Notes: a model not told the origin generated them from the sequence alone. Numbered from the stretch's first letter, positions 34,961 to 43,830 are shown. The stretch: 64,000 bases of DNA from Flagellimonas alvinocaridis (GCF_004916895.1 NZ_SNTZ01000001.1:1-64000); one strand, 5' to 3'. Translations and numbers: made by a program.

Positions 34961-35312
34961 TCTTTTTCCCTATTTCACCCAAATGGGTAAACTTAAACCC
35001 CTTTTCATATTTTAATCCGTAGCCCAAGGCCCTGTCCAAGGCAGAGTGGGAAAACAAGATGATCCCGATGAGCTGGCATAAAGGTATTGAAAAGTAACTT
35101 CCCAGCAGATATACCAAAACGGCCACTCCCTTATGGTGAAAGAAATTGTACGCAAACGCCCCTACCTTGTTCCCAAAAAGGTAGCCCAGCGCACCAATGT
35201 CCGGGGCCAAGATCAAGACCAGGAACCACCACCAAGCGTAATCCAAGAGACTGAAAAGATAGATGCCCAAAATGAACATCATCACCTCTTCCAATTTTAA
35301 GGTTGTTCTCAC
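34953..35312 (-). CDS. DUF4260 membrane protein
   Basis: A 119-residue protein with about three hydrophobic segments and the family's pattern P-D-I-G-A-L-G-Y-L-F-G and H-S-A-L-D-R-A-L-G-Y-G-L-K-Y. DUF4260 proteins are small integral membrane proteins of unknown function. Its start touches the stop of the upstream cyclase-family gene. Confidence 0.83.
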   Translation of the reverse strand: MRTTLKLEEVMMFILGIYLFSLLDYAWWWFLVLILAPDIGALGYLFGNKVGAFAYNFFHHKGVAVLVYLLGSYFSIPLCQLIGIILFSHSALDRALGYGLKYEKGFKFTHLGEIGKKNG

Positions 35313-36061
35313 TAGTCTTCAATTTTATATAAAATGGGCCTGCTGGGGCTGGCATCATTCTCGAAAGGGGCCACCTGAAGGTCCAAAAAATAGGTGCCGT
35401 CCAATACGGTGTTGGGCACATAGATGAACTCGGTAATGGTTGCCGATTTTCTCTGCTTCCCATTCACATTCCAAAAGGCTTTGTGCGCCAATAATTCTCC
35501 ATTGTCCCGTTCCTTGTCCACCGAGGGAAGGTCCACCAACAGATGGTACACTCCCTTTTTCACCAAATACTGCACCGCTTCTTCCAAAAGGTATGGCGGG
35601 TTGGTATCTGAATATTGTTTGGAACGCTTATCCCCAAGATTGGGCAGGGTACGAATGACCAGCGCTTCCCTTTTCTTGTTGCCCAAGGCGTATTGGAGCT
35701 GCTTTTCGGAAATGACAAAATCGTCTCCCTGCTGTTCCGGGGCCACCGTGATGACTTCGGCCAGAAAGAAAAACCTTTTAAGCTTTTGATTGATGGAATG
35801 GAACGCTTCGGTGATATGGCCCAAACACTCGGTATGGGTAATATGGGAATGCGGGTTGAACCAGATATCGTTAAAGTTTACCGGTGCCCCTTGGGCCACA
35901 CTCCCCACAAAATCCCCTTCTTGATGGGCCTCGATCTTGGGCGGACCCAAATACCATGCGTTCACATTGGTTTTCTTCCCGGTCAGGGGAATGGAAATAT
36001 CCAAGGGGTTGGCCAAATCTATCTTGTAATTCTTGGAATTGTATTTTATGGTTGCAATCAT
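35312..36061 (-). CDS. Cyclase-family (kynurenine formamidase-like) hydrolase
   Basis: This 249-residue protein has the metal site of the cyclase/KynB family: N-P-H-S-H-I-T-H-T-E-C-L-G-H (about 70-83), in which the H-x-x-x-H-x-x-x-D/E-type ligands lie. Family members hydrolyse N-formylkynurenine or cyclise polyketides; the substrate here is not evident, since no tryptophan-degradation genes are adjacent. The start overlaps the hemW stop by 4 bp. Confidence 0.78.
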   Translation of the reverse strand: MIATIKYNSKNYKIDLANPLDISIPLTGKKTNVNAWYLGPPKIEAHQEGDFVGSVAQGAPVNFNDIWFNPHSHITHTECLGHITEAFHSINQKLKRFFFLAEVITVAPEQQGDDFVISEKQLQYALGNKKREALVIRTLPNLGDKRSKQYSDTNPPYLLEEAVQYLVKKGVYHLLVDLPSVDKERDNGELLAHKAFWNVNGKQRKSATITEFIYVPNTVLDGTYFLDLQVAPFENDASPSRPILYKIED

Positions 36062-37209
36062 TTTTCCAAGTTAACCATAAAAAGATCGGACGCAATCCCA
36101 TCCACCAAAAACTTTCCTTTTTTAGTAGCCAGCAGTTTTCCATCTGCTATTTGTAACAAGCCTTGCTCAATGTATTTCTGGGCTTGTTGATTAAGGTAGT
36201 CCAAGTAGTCAGGCCCGAATTCTTTTTCAATATTCTCCAAAGAAACACCCCAAATGGTGCGCAGGCCTGTCATCACAGCCTCGTTGTACCTGTCGGTTTG
36301 GGAAAGGGTCTCGATTTCTAGGGGCAATATCCCTTCGGTAATTTTTTTAATATAGATAGGGTTGTTTTGGATGTTCCAACTTCGGTTTTTGCCATCAAAC
36401 GAGTGGGCAGACGGACCTACCCCCACATAGGTTTTCCCCAACCAGTACGCTGTATTGTTTTTGGAGAAGAAACCGGGTTTTCCAAAATTGGAAATTTCGT
36501 AGTTCACAAAACCGTGGGCTTCCAAGGTATCCACCAAAATATAAAACTGTTCTTGGGCCTGTTCATCGTCTACATTGGGCACCACGCCTTTTTCTATAAA
36601 CTTTTGGAGGGCGGTCCGTGGCTCCACCGTCAATGCATAGCTGGAAATATGAGGCAATCCAAAATCGAGGGCTTTTTGGATGTTGGCCTTCCATCGGTCA
36701 TTATCCATTCCCGGAATGCCGTAAATCAGGTCGATGGTGATGTTGTCAAAATATTCAGTGGCCTCTTGAATGCATTTTTCGGCTTCGGAGGCATTGTGGG
36801 CCCGGTTCATCAGTTTCAGGTCTTCATCAAAAAAAGATTGTATGCCGATGCTGAGGCGATTGACCCCCGACTTTTTATATGTTGAAAAGAAATCTCTCGA
36901 CTGCGCTCGAGATGACACCAAATCATCCGGATTGGCTTCCAAGGTGATTTCGGGCTGGTCCATTACTTTGTAATGGTCGTATACGGTTTGGATCAGAAAT
37001 TCAATCTCTTCATTGGAAAGCACCGAGGGGGTACCTCCTCCAAAATAGATGGTCTCCACGACATCATCGACCTCCGATTTCCGCAACACCAATTCCTTGG
37101 CAATGGCCTGTACCATGGCTTCCTTTTTTCCCAATTGGGTAGAAAAATGGAAATCACAGTAATGGCATGCTTGTTTACAAAAAGGTATGTGAAGATATAT
37201 CCCGGACAT
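36058..37209 (-). CDS. hemW: HemW-like radical SAM protein
   Basis: This 383-residue protein has the HemW radical-SAM motif C-K-Q-A-C-H-Y-C-D-F at residues 11-20, with three [4Fe-4S]-ligating Cys, then the G-G-G-T-P-S motif near 57-62. HemW is now regarded as a heme chaperone, not a coproporphyrinogen oxidase. The N-terminal H-I-P-F-C matches HemW. Oddly, residues about 98-107 (S-S-R-A-Q-S-R-D-F) derive from a dispersed palindromic repeat inserted in frame, replacing the usual short loop before G-V-N-R-L-S-I-G. The ATG is used; a TTG lies one codon upstream. Confidence 0.9.
   Translation of the reverse strand: MSGIYLHIPFCKQACHYCDFHFSTQLGKKEAMVQAIAKELVLRKSEVDDVVETIYFGGGTPSVLSNEEIEFLIQTVYDHYKVMDQPEITLEANPDDLVSSRAQSRDFFSTYKKSGVNRLSIGIQSFFDEDLKLMNRAHNASEAEKCIQEATEYFDNITIDLIYGIPGMDNDRWKANIQKALDFGLPHISSYALTVEPRTALQKFIEKGVVPNVDDEQAQEQFYILVDTLEAHGFVNYEISNFGKPGFFSKNNTAYWLGKTYVGVGPSAHSFDGKNRSWNIQNNPIYIKKITEGILPLEIETLSQTDRYNEAVMTGLRTIWGVSLENIEKEFGPDYLDYLNQQAQKYIEQGLLQIADGKLLATKKGKFLVDGIASDLFMVNLEK
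36894..36916. repeat. Palindromic repeat inside hemW
   Basis: CTCTCGACTGCGCTCGAGATGAC matches the repeat found between genes at about 43925, 43976, 50194, 51684 and 51748. Here it is in frame within hemW and adds S-S-R-A-Q-S-R-D to the protein. Confidence 0.8.
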
Positions 37210-37243
37210 CAATTGTCAATTAACAATAAACAATTTACAATGA

Positions 37244-37600
37244 TCATTTCGCCCTTTTTGTGGTTTTTAGGATGGAGAACATGATTTTCGATAGTTCATC
37301 AGCTTGCGCAATCAATATATTGGCATTTGTTTTAGTAACGTAATCGGCATCTTTTAAGAGGGACAACCAATATTTCACTTCCAAACTTTCTTTATAGGCT
37401 ATTGAAATCTTCGCCGAAAAATCAGCGGTGGAAATGGCCCCATTGGCTTCACTGATATTTGCTCCAATGGATGTTCCAGAACGCAGCATTTGCTTGGACA
37501 GCACAAACTCTTTTTTTGATGCTACTATGCGCTTGTACAAACTGACCGTCTGCAAGGCAAAATCATAAGATTTTTCCAATAAAGGATTTTCGTTTTTCAT
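37244..37600 (-). CDS. Four-helix bundle protein (23S rRNA intervening-sequence family)
   Basis: A 118-residue protein with the family's signature S-x-D-F-A-L-x-x-x-x-L-Y-K near the start, then L-R-S-G-T-S-I-G-A-N-I-S-E-A and Y-K-E-S-L-E-V-K-Y-W-L. This is the S23/bIVP four-helix family, forming pentamers; function is uncertain. In Bacteroidetes such genes are scattered and turn up next to unrelated genes, as here between hemW and ruvC. Confidence 0.87.
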   Translation of the reverse strand: MKNENPLLEKSYDFALQTVSLYKRIVASKKEFVLSKQMLRSGTSIGANISEANGAISTADFSAKISIAYKESLEVKYWLSLLKDADYVTKTNANILIAQADELSKIMFSILKTTKRAK

Positions 37601-37644
37601 AAAGTAAGTCCATTTGGGTATTATTAATTGGTCATTGTAGACTG

Positions 37645-38196
37645 TTACTTAATTTTATCTGGATTTTGTTTGATGAAAGCCTCCCAGCCTGTATAACTTT
37701 TCCCAACGTCCACCCTACCTTCGTTGTAAAAATGACAGACAGCCGCGGCCAAACCATCGGTACTGTCCAAGTTTTTGGGAAGTGATTTTAATTTTAAGAC
37801 ACTTTGAAGCATTCGCGCTACTTGCTCCTTACTGGCGTTTCCGTTTCCGGTAATGGCCATTTTTATCTTCTTGGGCATGTACTCGGTGATAGGGACCTGT
37901 CGGGAAAGCCCAGCGGCCATGGCCACACCCTGTGCACGGCCCAATTTGAGCATGGACTGTACGTTCTTTCCATAAAATGGGGCTTCAATGGCTATTTCAT
38001 CGGGGTGGTAGGTGTCGATGAGTTCCAAGGTGCGTTCAAAAATCAGTTTGAGTTTGGTGTAGGGATCGTCATATTTTTTGAGCATCAACTCGTTCATCTG
38101 CACAAAGTGCATCTGTTTGTTGACGACCTTGATGATCCCGAACCCCATGATGGTGGTTCCCGGGTCTATCCCTAAAATGATTTTTTCTGTTGCCAA
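37645..38196 (-). CDS. ruvC: Crossover junction endodeoxyribonuclease RuvC
   Basis: This 183-residue Holliday-junction resolvase has its acidic active site visible: D10 in L-G-I-D-P-G-T, a Glu in A-I-E-A-P-F-Y (about 70), and a C-terminal D-x-x-D/A-like D-S-T-D-G-L-A-A-A. It cuts four-way junctions with RuvAB during recombination. It starts 5 bp after the lipoprotein-like gene on the reverse strand side and follows ordinary length for the family. Confidence 0.92.
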   Translation of the reverse strand: MATEKIILGIDPGTTIMGFGIIKVVNKQMHFVQMNELMLKKYDDPYTKLKLIFERTLELIDTYHPDEIAIEAPFYGKNVQSMLKLGRAQGVAMAAGLSRQVPITEYMPKKIKMAITGNGNASKEQVARMLQSVLKLKSLPKNLDSTDGLAAAVCHFYNEGRVDVGKSYTGWEAFIKQNPDKIK

Positions 38197-38200
38197 ATCG

Positions 38201-38677
38201 TTATTGGGTATTTAGTACCAAAGGTAGCCTAAATCGAAGACCAACTGGATTTCCCTGTTTTAGGGCCGGTGCCACGGTGGTCAAATCGTTCAAGCGTTCG
38301 GAGACCCGTAAGTTAAAATCCGATATTTCATTGAGCACGGTGTTCTTTTCCTCCACGTTCAACACGGAGATAAAACCGTGTTCATCAATGAGAAAATCAA
38401 TGTAGACCGTATCGTTCATATCGTTATCCACCTGAAATTCCAAACCGGAGAGCGCTTCGGAAAAATAGTCCAACATCACACTTTGAAAGCAATCCCGCTG
38501 GACAGGTTTTGTGGCCATTTCATCACAATCTTCGAAAAGAGGGTATTGGTCCACATCGTTCCAGTCTATGGCCAGTAGTTTTTCATTGACCACTTTCTGG
38601 GTCTGTTCTTCCTTGGACATAAAGAGTTCACAGGAAACCAGCAAACCAAAAAAGGATAACAACATGTACTTCTGCAT
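38201..38677 (-). CDS. Hypothetical lipoprotein
   Basis: From the ATG giving MQKYMLLSFF there are 158 residues with a lipoprotein signal (L-L-V-S-C). The C-terminal half, with D-T-V-Y-I-D-F-L-I-D-E-H-G-F and L-R-F-R-L-P-L-V, resembles a TonB C-terminal-like or energy-transducing beta domain, but similarity is weak. A longer upstream frame is unlikely. It lies upstream of ruvC with 4 bp between. I do not recognise its function. Confidence 0.65.
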   Translation of the reverse strand: MQKYMLLSFFGLLVSCELFMSKEEQTQKVVNEKLLAIDWNDVDQYPLFEDCDEMATKPVQRDCFQSVMLDYFSEALSGLEFQVDNDMNDTVYIDFLIDEHGFISVLNVEEKNTVLNEISDFNLRVSERLNDLTTVAPALKQGNPVGLRFRLPLVLNTQ

Positions 38678-38737
38678 AACAGCCCCGAGAATTTGGCTGA
38701 AATTACGACTTTTTAACGAAGGACGGTAAAATGCGAA

Positions 38738-38761
38738 AGCCCTGAAATTCATTTCAGGGCT
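38738..38761 (-). terminator. Terminator after the TonB-dependent receptor
   Basis: A perfect ten-base-pair stem (AGCCCTGAAA and TTTCAGGGCT) with a TTCA loop. On the reverse strand it lies 28 bp beyond the receptor stop and is followed by T-rich sequence. Confidence 0.75.
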
Positions 38762-38788
38762 TCTCCCTATTATTCTTTTAAACAGATT

Positions 38789-41014
38789 TTAAAAAGCCAG
38801 ACTCACCTTCCCTCGAAGATAAAAAGGCATTCCCGGGGTAAAATGTATTTCTTCCACGGGGCTAGGTTCACTGAACAGTCTACTCTCAGTAGCAAATTGG
38901 GTTTCGTTCCATTCTGAGTCAAACAGGTTTTCCACAATTATACTGAACGTCCAATTATTGAGACCGTAGTTCAGGGTGGCATCGGTCACAAAATAGCCTT
39001 CGGCCACAATGGAATTGTCCTCGTTTGCGGGTCTGTCGTCCACAAATCTGTAGTTGAGCCCCCCTGAAAACCCTTGGTCCATTCCTGCTGTAAATCCACC
39101 TGCCACGGTAAAATCCGGGGCCAAGGGAATATAATCTTCCCCATCGGCCTCTTCCGTACTTCTGGCATGGGTATAGTTGGCATCGGTATAGAGATAGAGT
39201 CCCTCAAAAGGTTGGTATCTGGCCCCCACTTCCAATCCCAATCGACGGGTCTTGCCACTGGGTTCCACCACACCGGCATCGCCCACGTATACAAACTCTT
39301 GATCTAAGAACAAACTCCAAACTGTAGCGTTCAATACTAGCCTGTCCACAGGCTTTAGGATGGTTCCCAAATCCACGCCATAGGCCGTGGGAAGAATATC
39401 TTCGCCTTCATTGGCCACTACGACCCTGGCATCGTTGGAATGGAACCCCATTCCTGTTTTGAGGAAGAACTGGGTGTTTGCCGTTGGGCTAAAAATAGTA
39501 TTGAACTTGGGACTGAAGGCCACTTTTTCCTCACTTCGGTTATCATACAGCTCACTGAGCTTGTTCACATAATCGAACTTGAAATAATCCAACCGTAAGG
39601 CAGGTTCGAATGTAAATTTCCCGGATTTGAATGCTGCCCCGGCAAACGCATAGGTATTTACTTCATCCACATCACCATAGGCCAAACGCTCCAAAAGCTC
39701 TTGCCGGTTCAAGGTGTGCGAAAGTTCATTGTCATCCACATTGTAGTACCGAAATCCTACTCCTGCCTGATACTTGAAATTGGTGGACCCTAATTGCGCC
39801 GTATTATTTTTAAATATGGTCCTGGCCCCCAACATCATGCGGTCTTCATATTGTTTGATTTGATCTCCATTCACTGGGTCGTCCAAGAAAAAGGTAAAGT
39901 TGGAGTACAGTTCAAAATCGTAGTGCGACAAAAAAGCCATGGTGTTGAACGATTTCCCATCGTTTAGATTTTTATTGTGATTCACCACAAAATTGGTCCG
40001 GCTGGTCTGTCCGCCTTCGGTATCGTCAATGGAGCCAAAACGACTTATCAATCCTTGATCAACGGCTCGCTGCGGAATCTGTCCCGAGGCATCCCACTTG
40101 CTTTGAAAATGTGAAGCGGTCAACAACAACTCCTGATCGCCGGGTAGGGCGTAGCGGTATCTTCCCAAAATATTAAGGCGATTAAAATTCTGTGGCGATT
40201 CCACCGGGCCATTGGTCAGATACAGCTCGGAGGCCAAATAGGCACTGCTATTCCCTTGCTCCAAAATATTGAACATCCCCAGAAACCGTCGCGTATCAAA
40301 CTGTCCCACTTCGGTGGACACCATACTCTTTGATAAACTTTTTCTCAACCGTAAATCCACATAACCGGCCGTGTTGAAATCACCTTGCTCCATATAATAT
40401 GGCCCCTTGCCAAAGTTGACATTTTCAATGGTTTCGGGAATTACAAAGTGAAGGTCGGCATACCCCTGACCATGGGCATGCGAGACCATGTTCACGGGCA
40501 TCCCGTCCACATTGATGGCCACATCGGTCCCGTGATCCACGTCAAAACCGCGCAAGAAAATTTGCTCGGCCTTACCACCACCGGCATGTTGCCCTATGAT
40601 CAGTCCAGGGACTTTTCGCAGGATTTCTTGGGATGATTTCACGGGGTCGGTCTTTACATCCACATCCACCAAACGGCTCAAGGCATTTACCTCCGAAACC
40701 AAAACCACTTGGTCCAAGGAGATGGAACTTTCATTGAGCACGATCCGAACGGGTTGCTGTAAATCTTGAGCATTCACTACCCTAGTTTGGGTGGCATAAC
40801 CCAAACGCGAAAAATAAATGGTGTCGTTCACCGAGGTGCGGTCCAGAACAAAATGTCCGGTACTATCAGTGTGGCTGTGTTGGCCATTGGTCTTATTGAA
40901 TATGCCCGCATCTTCCAACGGGGAGCCATCGTCAGTTACCAATTGACCCTTATAATCTTGCGCGGCAATTGCCCCCATGACAAATAGGGAACATACCGCC
41001 ATAAAATATTTCAT
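38789..41014 (-). CDS. TonB-dependent outer-membrane receptor
   Basis: This 741-residue protein has a signal peptide (about 1-18), a carboxypeptidase-regulatory-like domain (about 20-105), a plug (about 115-225) with the L-R-K-V-P-G-L-I-I-G and F-L-R-G-F-D-V-D-H-G-T-D motifs, and a 22-strand barrel ending in an aromatic-type L-R-G-K-V-S-L-A-F. The plug loop is His-rich (N-M-V-S-H-A-H-G-Q-G-Y-A-D-L-H), suggesting a metal or metal-complex ligand. The gene upstream on the same strand encodes a His-rich membrane protein, which supports that idea. Confidence 0.9.
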   Translation of the reverse strand: MKYFMAVCSLFVMGAIAAQDYKGQLVTDDGSPLEDAGIFNKTNGQHSHTDSTGHFVLDRTSVNDTIYFSRLGYATQTRVVNAQDLQQPVRIVLNESSISLDQVVLVSEVNALSRLVDVDVKTDPVKSSQEILRKVPGLIIGQHAGGGKAEQIFLRGFDVDHGTDVAINVDGMPVNMVSHAHGQGYADLHFVIPETIENVNFGKGPYYMEQGDFNTAGYVDLRLRKSLSKSMVSTEVGQFDTRRFLGMFNILEQGNSSAYLASELYLTNGPVESPQNFNRLNILGRYRYALPGDQELLLTASHFQSKWDASGQIPQRAVDQGLISRFGSIDDTEGGQTSRTNFVVNHNKNLNDGKSFNTMAFLSHYDFELYSNFTFFLDDPVNGDQIKQYEDRMMLGARTIFKNNTAQLGSTNFKYQAGVGFRYYNVDDNELSHTLNRQELLERLAYGDVDEVNTYAFAGAAFKSGKFTFEPALRLDYFKFDYVNKLSELYDNRSEEKVAFSPKFNTIFSPTANTQFFLKTGMGFHSNDARVVVANEGEDILPTAYGVDLGTILKPVDRLVLNATVWSLFLDQEFVYVGDAGVVEPSGKTRRLGLEVGARYQPFEGLYLYTDANYTHARSTEEADGEDYIPLAPDFTVAGGFTAGMDQGFSGGLNYRFVDDRPANEDNSIVAEGYFVTDATLNYGLNNWTFSIIVENLFDSEWNETQFATESRLFSEPSPVEEIHFTPGMPFYLRGKVSLAF

Positions 41015-41074
41015 GTCGTTGTCTTTTTAATTTGATTTATATAAATAGATCTGAACTATGGAAACACTAGACCC

Positions 41075-41094
41075 GTTCCAAAGAAGATTGGAAC
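41075..41094. other. Hairpin in the leader of the TonB receptor gene
   Basis: GTTCCA and TGGAAC pair around eight bases between the His-rich gene and the receptor start. No T tract follows, so termination is unlikely. It may affect translation or stability; no known riboswitch was recognised. Confidence 0.35.
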
Positions 41095-41123
41095 CTGTTC
41101 TCAAAAATTTGGCCTAGCCTTTT

Positions 41124-41588
41124 TCAGCAATATTTAGGAGGAGGCGTAATCACACTTTGGCGCCAAAAAGAAGTTATGCCCTGATACGCCCAATCTCTAT
41201 CATTGACTTGCAGCGTATTTATTTCCGATGTAATACGGGCTTCTTCAACAAAATGTTTATCCAATTTAAAAAGGACTTCATCTTTCGACTTTTGTTCATC
41301 AGGCTGATTGGCCTCCAATAAATCCTTTAAGGCCTCCAAAGCTTCGTGAGAGTGGCCCGCCATGGCCTCCAAGGACGAATAGTCAATGGTTTGATGATTT
41401 GCAAAAAAGCTATGGTGTTCCTCATTCCCATGTTGATGGGTGCCGGCATCCAGAGCATGGGATGCTTCGTGCAATACTTCAATTACGAGTCCATTAAAAA
41501 GTCCCACCAAATAAAAAAGGCATAGTGTAAGGCAGCTTGCTCGTGTGAGTCTGGATTTGGAATATGTCGGTATCGGTTTCAAAAGCAT
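41124..41588 (-). CDS. His-rich membrane-anchored hypothetical protein
   Basis: A 154-residue protein with one hydrophobic segment (about 18-40) and a periplasmic part rich in His: H-E-A-S-H, H-Q-H-G-N-E-E-H-H, and G-H-S-H-E. This suggests metal binding. It lies 109 bp upstream of the TonB-dependent receptor, same strand, and may work with it in sensing or handling a metal. It matches no family I can name with certainty. Confidence 0.65.
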   Translation of the reverse strand: MLLKPIPTYSKSRLTRASCLTLCLFYLVGLFNGLVIEVLHEASHALDAGTHQHGNEEHHSFFANHQTIDYSSLEAMAGHSHEALEALKDLLEANQPDEQKSKDEVLFKLDKHFVEEARITSEINTLQVNDRDWAYQGITSFWRQSVITPPPKYC

Positions 41589-41696
41589 TGCTTTCTGGGT
41601 TTCAAATCTACTTACGAAATCTTTACCAAGTCGGTTTTATTCCATTTTCTTTGTAACAATTGTGCCCTACATTTGTCTAACCATAAACACCATACC

Positions 41697-42209
41697 ATGG
41701 ATATTGTCTTATTGATTTTGGGGTTTGTTCTGATGCTGGTTGGGATATTGGGCAGCTTTTTGCCTGTGCTCCCCGGTCCTCCTGTTAGTTGGGTTGGACT
41801 ATTGTTATTATATCTAACCAAGGCTGTCCCCGATAATTGGTGGATACTTGGAGTTACTTTTGTCATAGCCATCACCATTACCGTATTGGACTACGTGATT
41901 CCTGCCATGGGAACCAAAAAATTTGGCGGTAGTAAGGCAGGTATGTGGGGTACCATTGTTGGATTGTTGGTAGCCATCGTTTTTCCCGTTTTTGGCCCAT
42001 TCGGAATCATTATCTGGCCCTTTATCGGTGCTTTGGTGGGTGAATTGTTGAACAAGGCCAACCAAAAAACCGCCCTTAAGGCGGCATTTGGTTCGTTTTT
42101 GGGATTTTTAACGGGCACCTTTATGAAACTGGTCTTGACTGTTTTCTACGCCATATTCTATGTCTACATTGCCGTAAAATATGCGGGTGATATTTTCACT
42201 TTCAGTTAA
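41697..42209 (+). CDS. DUF456 membrane protein
   Basis: From the ATG giving MDIVLLILGF there are 170 residues with about four to five hydrophobic segments and the DUF456 hallmark V-L-P-G-P-P-V-S-W-V-G near residue 25-35. The middle G-G-S-K-A-G-M-W-G-T-I-V-G and repeated Gly-rich helices are typical for the family. Function is unknown. A TTG start eight codons upstream is possible. It converges with the nitroreductase gene, overlapping by 4 bp. Confidence 0.87.
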   Translation: MDIVLLILGFVLMLVGILGSFLPVLPGPPVSWVGLLLLYLTKAVPDNWWILGVTFVIAITITVLDYVIPAMGTKKFGGSKAGMWGTIVGLLVAIVFPVFGPFGIIIWPFIGALVGELLNKANQKTALKAAFGSFLGFLTGTFMKLVLTVFYAIFYVYIAVKYAGDIFTFS

Positions 42210-42760
42210 TCCAACCACTCCACTTTTTCTGTAATTGGAGTTCTACCGGAAGGTTCCACATCTCCTTCATAATGGCCCATATAGAAAAAGCCCAAACATT
42301 GTTCTCCGTCATTCAAATTGAAGAATTCATCCATGTATTTAATAAGTCCGGGAGAAGACCAATAACAGCCAATGCCCAATTCGGTGCAACACAACCACAT
42401 GTTTTGGACGGCCATGGCTACGGAGGCAATCTCTTCCCACTCGGGCAAACTCTCCTTGGGATCTCGTTGCATACAAATGGCAATCACCGCTCCCGAATTG
42501 GATGGATTGAATTGCAACTTTTTAATTTTTATTTGCTTTGGATTTGGGTCCGTTTCTTCATATTTATTGGAAAGAAAAATACCCAACTCTTGCTTCTTAT
42601 CCCCTGTCAATACCTTAAAGCGCCACGGTTCTGTTTTCTTATGCGTAGGCGCCCAATTGGCAGCTTCCAAGATTTTTTCCAGGGTTTCTTTGGGAATGGG
42701 CTTATCAATATATTGTGGAGGGAAAATACTCCTTCTCTGTTTGATCAAATCAAAAATCAT
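42206..42760 (-). CDS. Nitroreductase-family flavoprotein
   Basis: This 184-residue FMN protein starts I-K-Q-R-R-S-I-F-P-P and has A-P-T-H-K-K-T-E-P-W-R-F (about 35-46), the FMN-binding signature, and a late G-x-x-x-M-G-H-Y-E-G. It resembles YdjA/TdsD-like nitroreductases that use NAD(P)H to reduce nitro groups or enones. It stands alone, so substrate and pathway are open. Confidence 0.88.
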   Translation of the reverse strand: MIFDLIKQRRSIFPPQYIDKPIPKETLEKILEAANWAPTHKKTEPWRFKVLTGDKKQELGIFLSNKYEETDPNPKQIKIKKLQFNPSNSGAVIAICMQRDPKESLPEWEEIASVAMAVQNMWLCCTELGIGCYWSSPGLIKYMDEFFNLNDGEQCLGFFYMGHYEGDVEPSGRTPITEKVEWLD

Positions 42761-42799
42761 GTTTATAAAAATTAAATCCTTCTTCTTTTCAAAACTTTA

Positions 42800-42910
42800 A
42801 GTCAGTTCGAGTTTTTCCTTTAGGAAAAGTATCGAGAACTGGGTTTCAATACCAATTACAATTCTCGATACAATTTTCTTCGTTTCACTCCAAAAATCAC
42901 TCGAATTGAC
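42800..42910. repeat. Large inverted repeat (dispersed element)
   Basis: AGTCAGTTCGAGT on the left answers ACTCGAATTGAC on the right, and TATCGAGAACTG answers ATTCTCGATA in the middle, so the whole intergenic stretch can fold into a cruciform. The right arm, T-C-T-C-G-A-T-A-C with a TTTTCTTCGTTTCACT core, resembles a repeat often seen in Flavobacteriaceae. It fills the space between nitroreductase and LysR genes and encodes nothing. Confidence 0.6.
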
Positions 42911-42942
42911 GAATTTCAAATTTACGTTCCAAATTGTTCCCA

Positions 42943-43830
42943 TCATAATTTCATAAGTAAATCCATGCATTTTTGAAGTGCAGGATTTCTATTATCGGTC
43001 TTCCAGACCATGCTCAATATGGCTCGTTGCTTTATGTTCTTCATTTCTATGAACTTCACCTTCATTTGAAAACCATGCTGAAGCGTTGTGGGCACAATGG
43101 CAATCCCCAATTTATTCTCCACCAGTTTAAAAATGGTCTGCGCATGCACCGATTTATGGGAAACATGGGGCACAAACCCACTATCCTCGCAAATACTCAG
43201 TACCGTATCGTAGTACATAGGACTATAATCTTGGGAAAAAAGAATAAAATCCTCATCGGCTACTTGATCAATATTCTTGAAACTCGATTCATCCAAAGAA
43301 TGGTCCTCAGGCAACACCAAAGAAAAGGTATCCTCAAAAACCGGTTTTACATCCAGCCCCTTGGGCACGCGTGACAATCGTACAAAACCTAAATCCAATC
43401 GATCGGCCAATATCGCATTGATTTGCGCCCGGTTGGAAAGTTCTTCCAAGGTGGTATGTACGGTAGGATACTTTTCTTTCAGCCCCAATAATAAGTTCGG
43501 CACCACATTTTGCATGGCGGAACCCAAAAAACCGATGCGAACCTCTCCCAATTGTCCATCCCCAATGAGTTTTACCTGTTTTTTGGTTTGTTCCAGATGA
43601 TTGAGGATAAATTCAACCTCTTTTTTTAAAAACTCCCCTGCCTGGGTCAAACTCACCTTTTTCTTGTCCCTCACAAAAAGTTGGGTGTCCAATATCCCCT
43701 CCATTTGTTTGATTTGCGTGCTCAAACCTGGCTGGGAGATAAACAACCGTTCCGCCGCTTTTCTGTAGTGGAGTTCTTCGGCCACAGCCAAAAAATAAAT
43801 GAAATGTCGAAGTTCTATTTGATAATTCAT
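42943..43830 (-). CDS. LysR-family transcriptional regulator
   Basis: This 295-residue protein has the LysR N-terminal helix-turn-helix (L-H-Y-R-K-A-A-E-R-L-F-I-S-Q-P-G-L-S-T-Q-I-K-Q-M-E, read across residues 20-45) and an effector domain from about 90 with I-G-F-L-G-S-A. It is divergent from the hut operon with 218 bp between, so it is likely to control hutHIUG, perhaps sensing urocanate. The assignment to the hut pathway is inference from position. Confidence 0.87.
   Translation of the reverse strand: MNYQIELRHFIYFLAVAEELHYRKAAERLFISQPGLSTQIKQMEGILDTQLFVRDKKKVSLTQAGEFLKKEVEFILNHLEQTKKQVKLIGDGQLGEVRIGFLGSAMQNVVPNLLLGLKEKYPTVHTTLEELSNRAQINAILADRLDLGFVRLSRVPKGLDVKPVFEDTFSLVLPEDHSLDESSFKNIDQVADEDFILFSQDYSPMYYDTVLSICEDSGFVPHVSHKSVHAQTIFKLVENKLGIAIVPTTLQHGFQMKVKFIEMKNIKQRAILSMVWKTDNRNPALQKCMDLLMKL

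Noticed and set aside
41040..41123. Cobalamin riboswitch before the TonB receptor
   Set aside because: The stretch is too short and no B12-box-like conserved elements were seen; only one simple hairpin is present.
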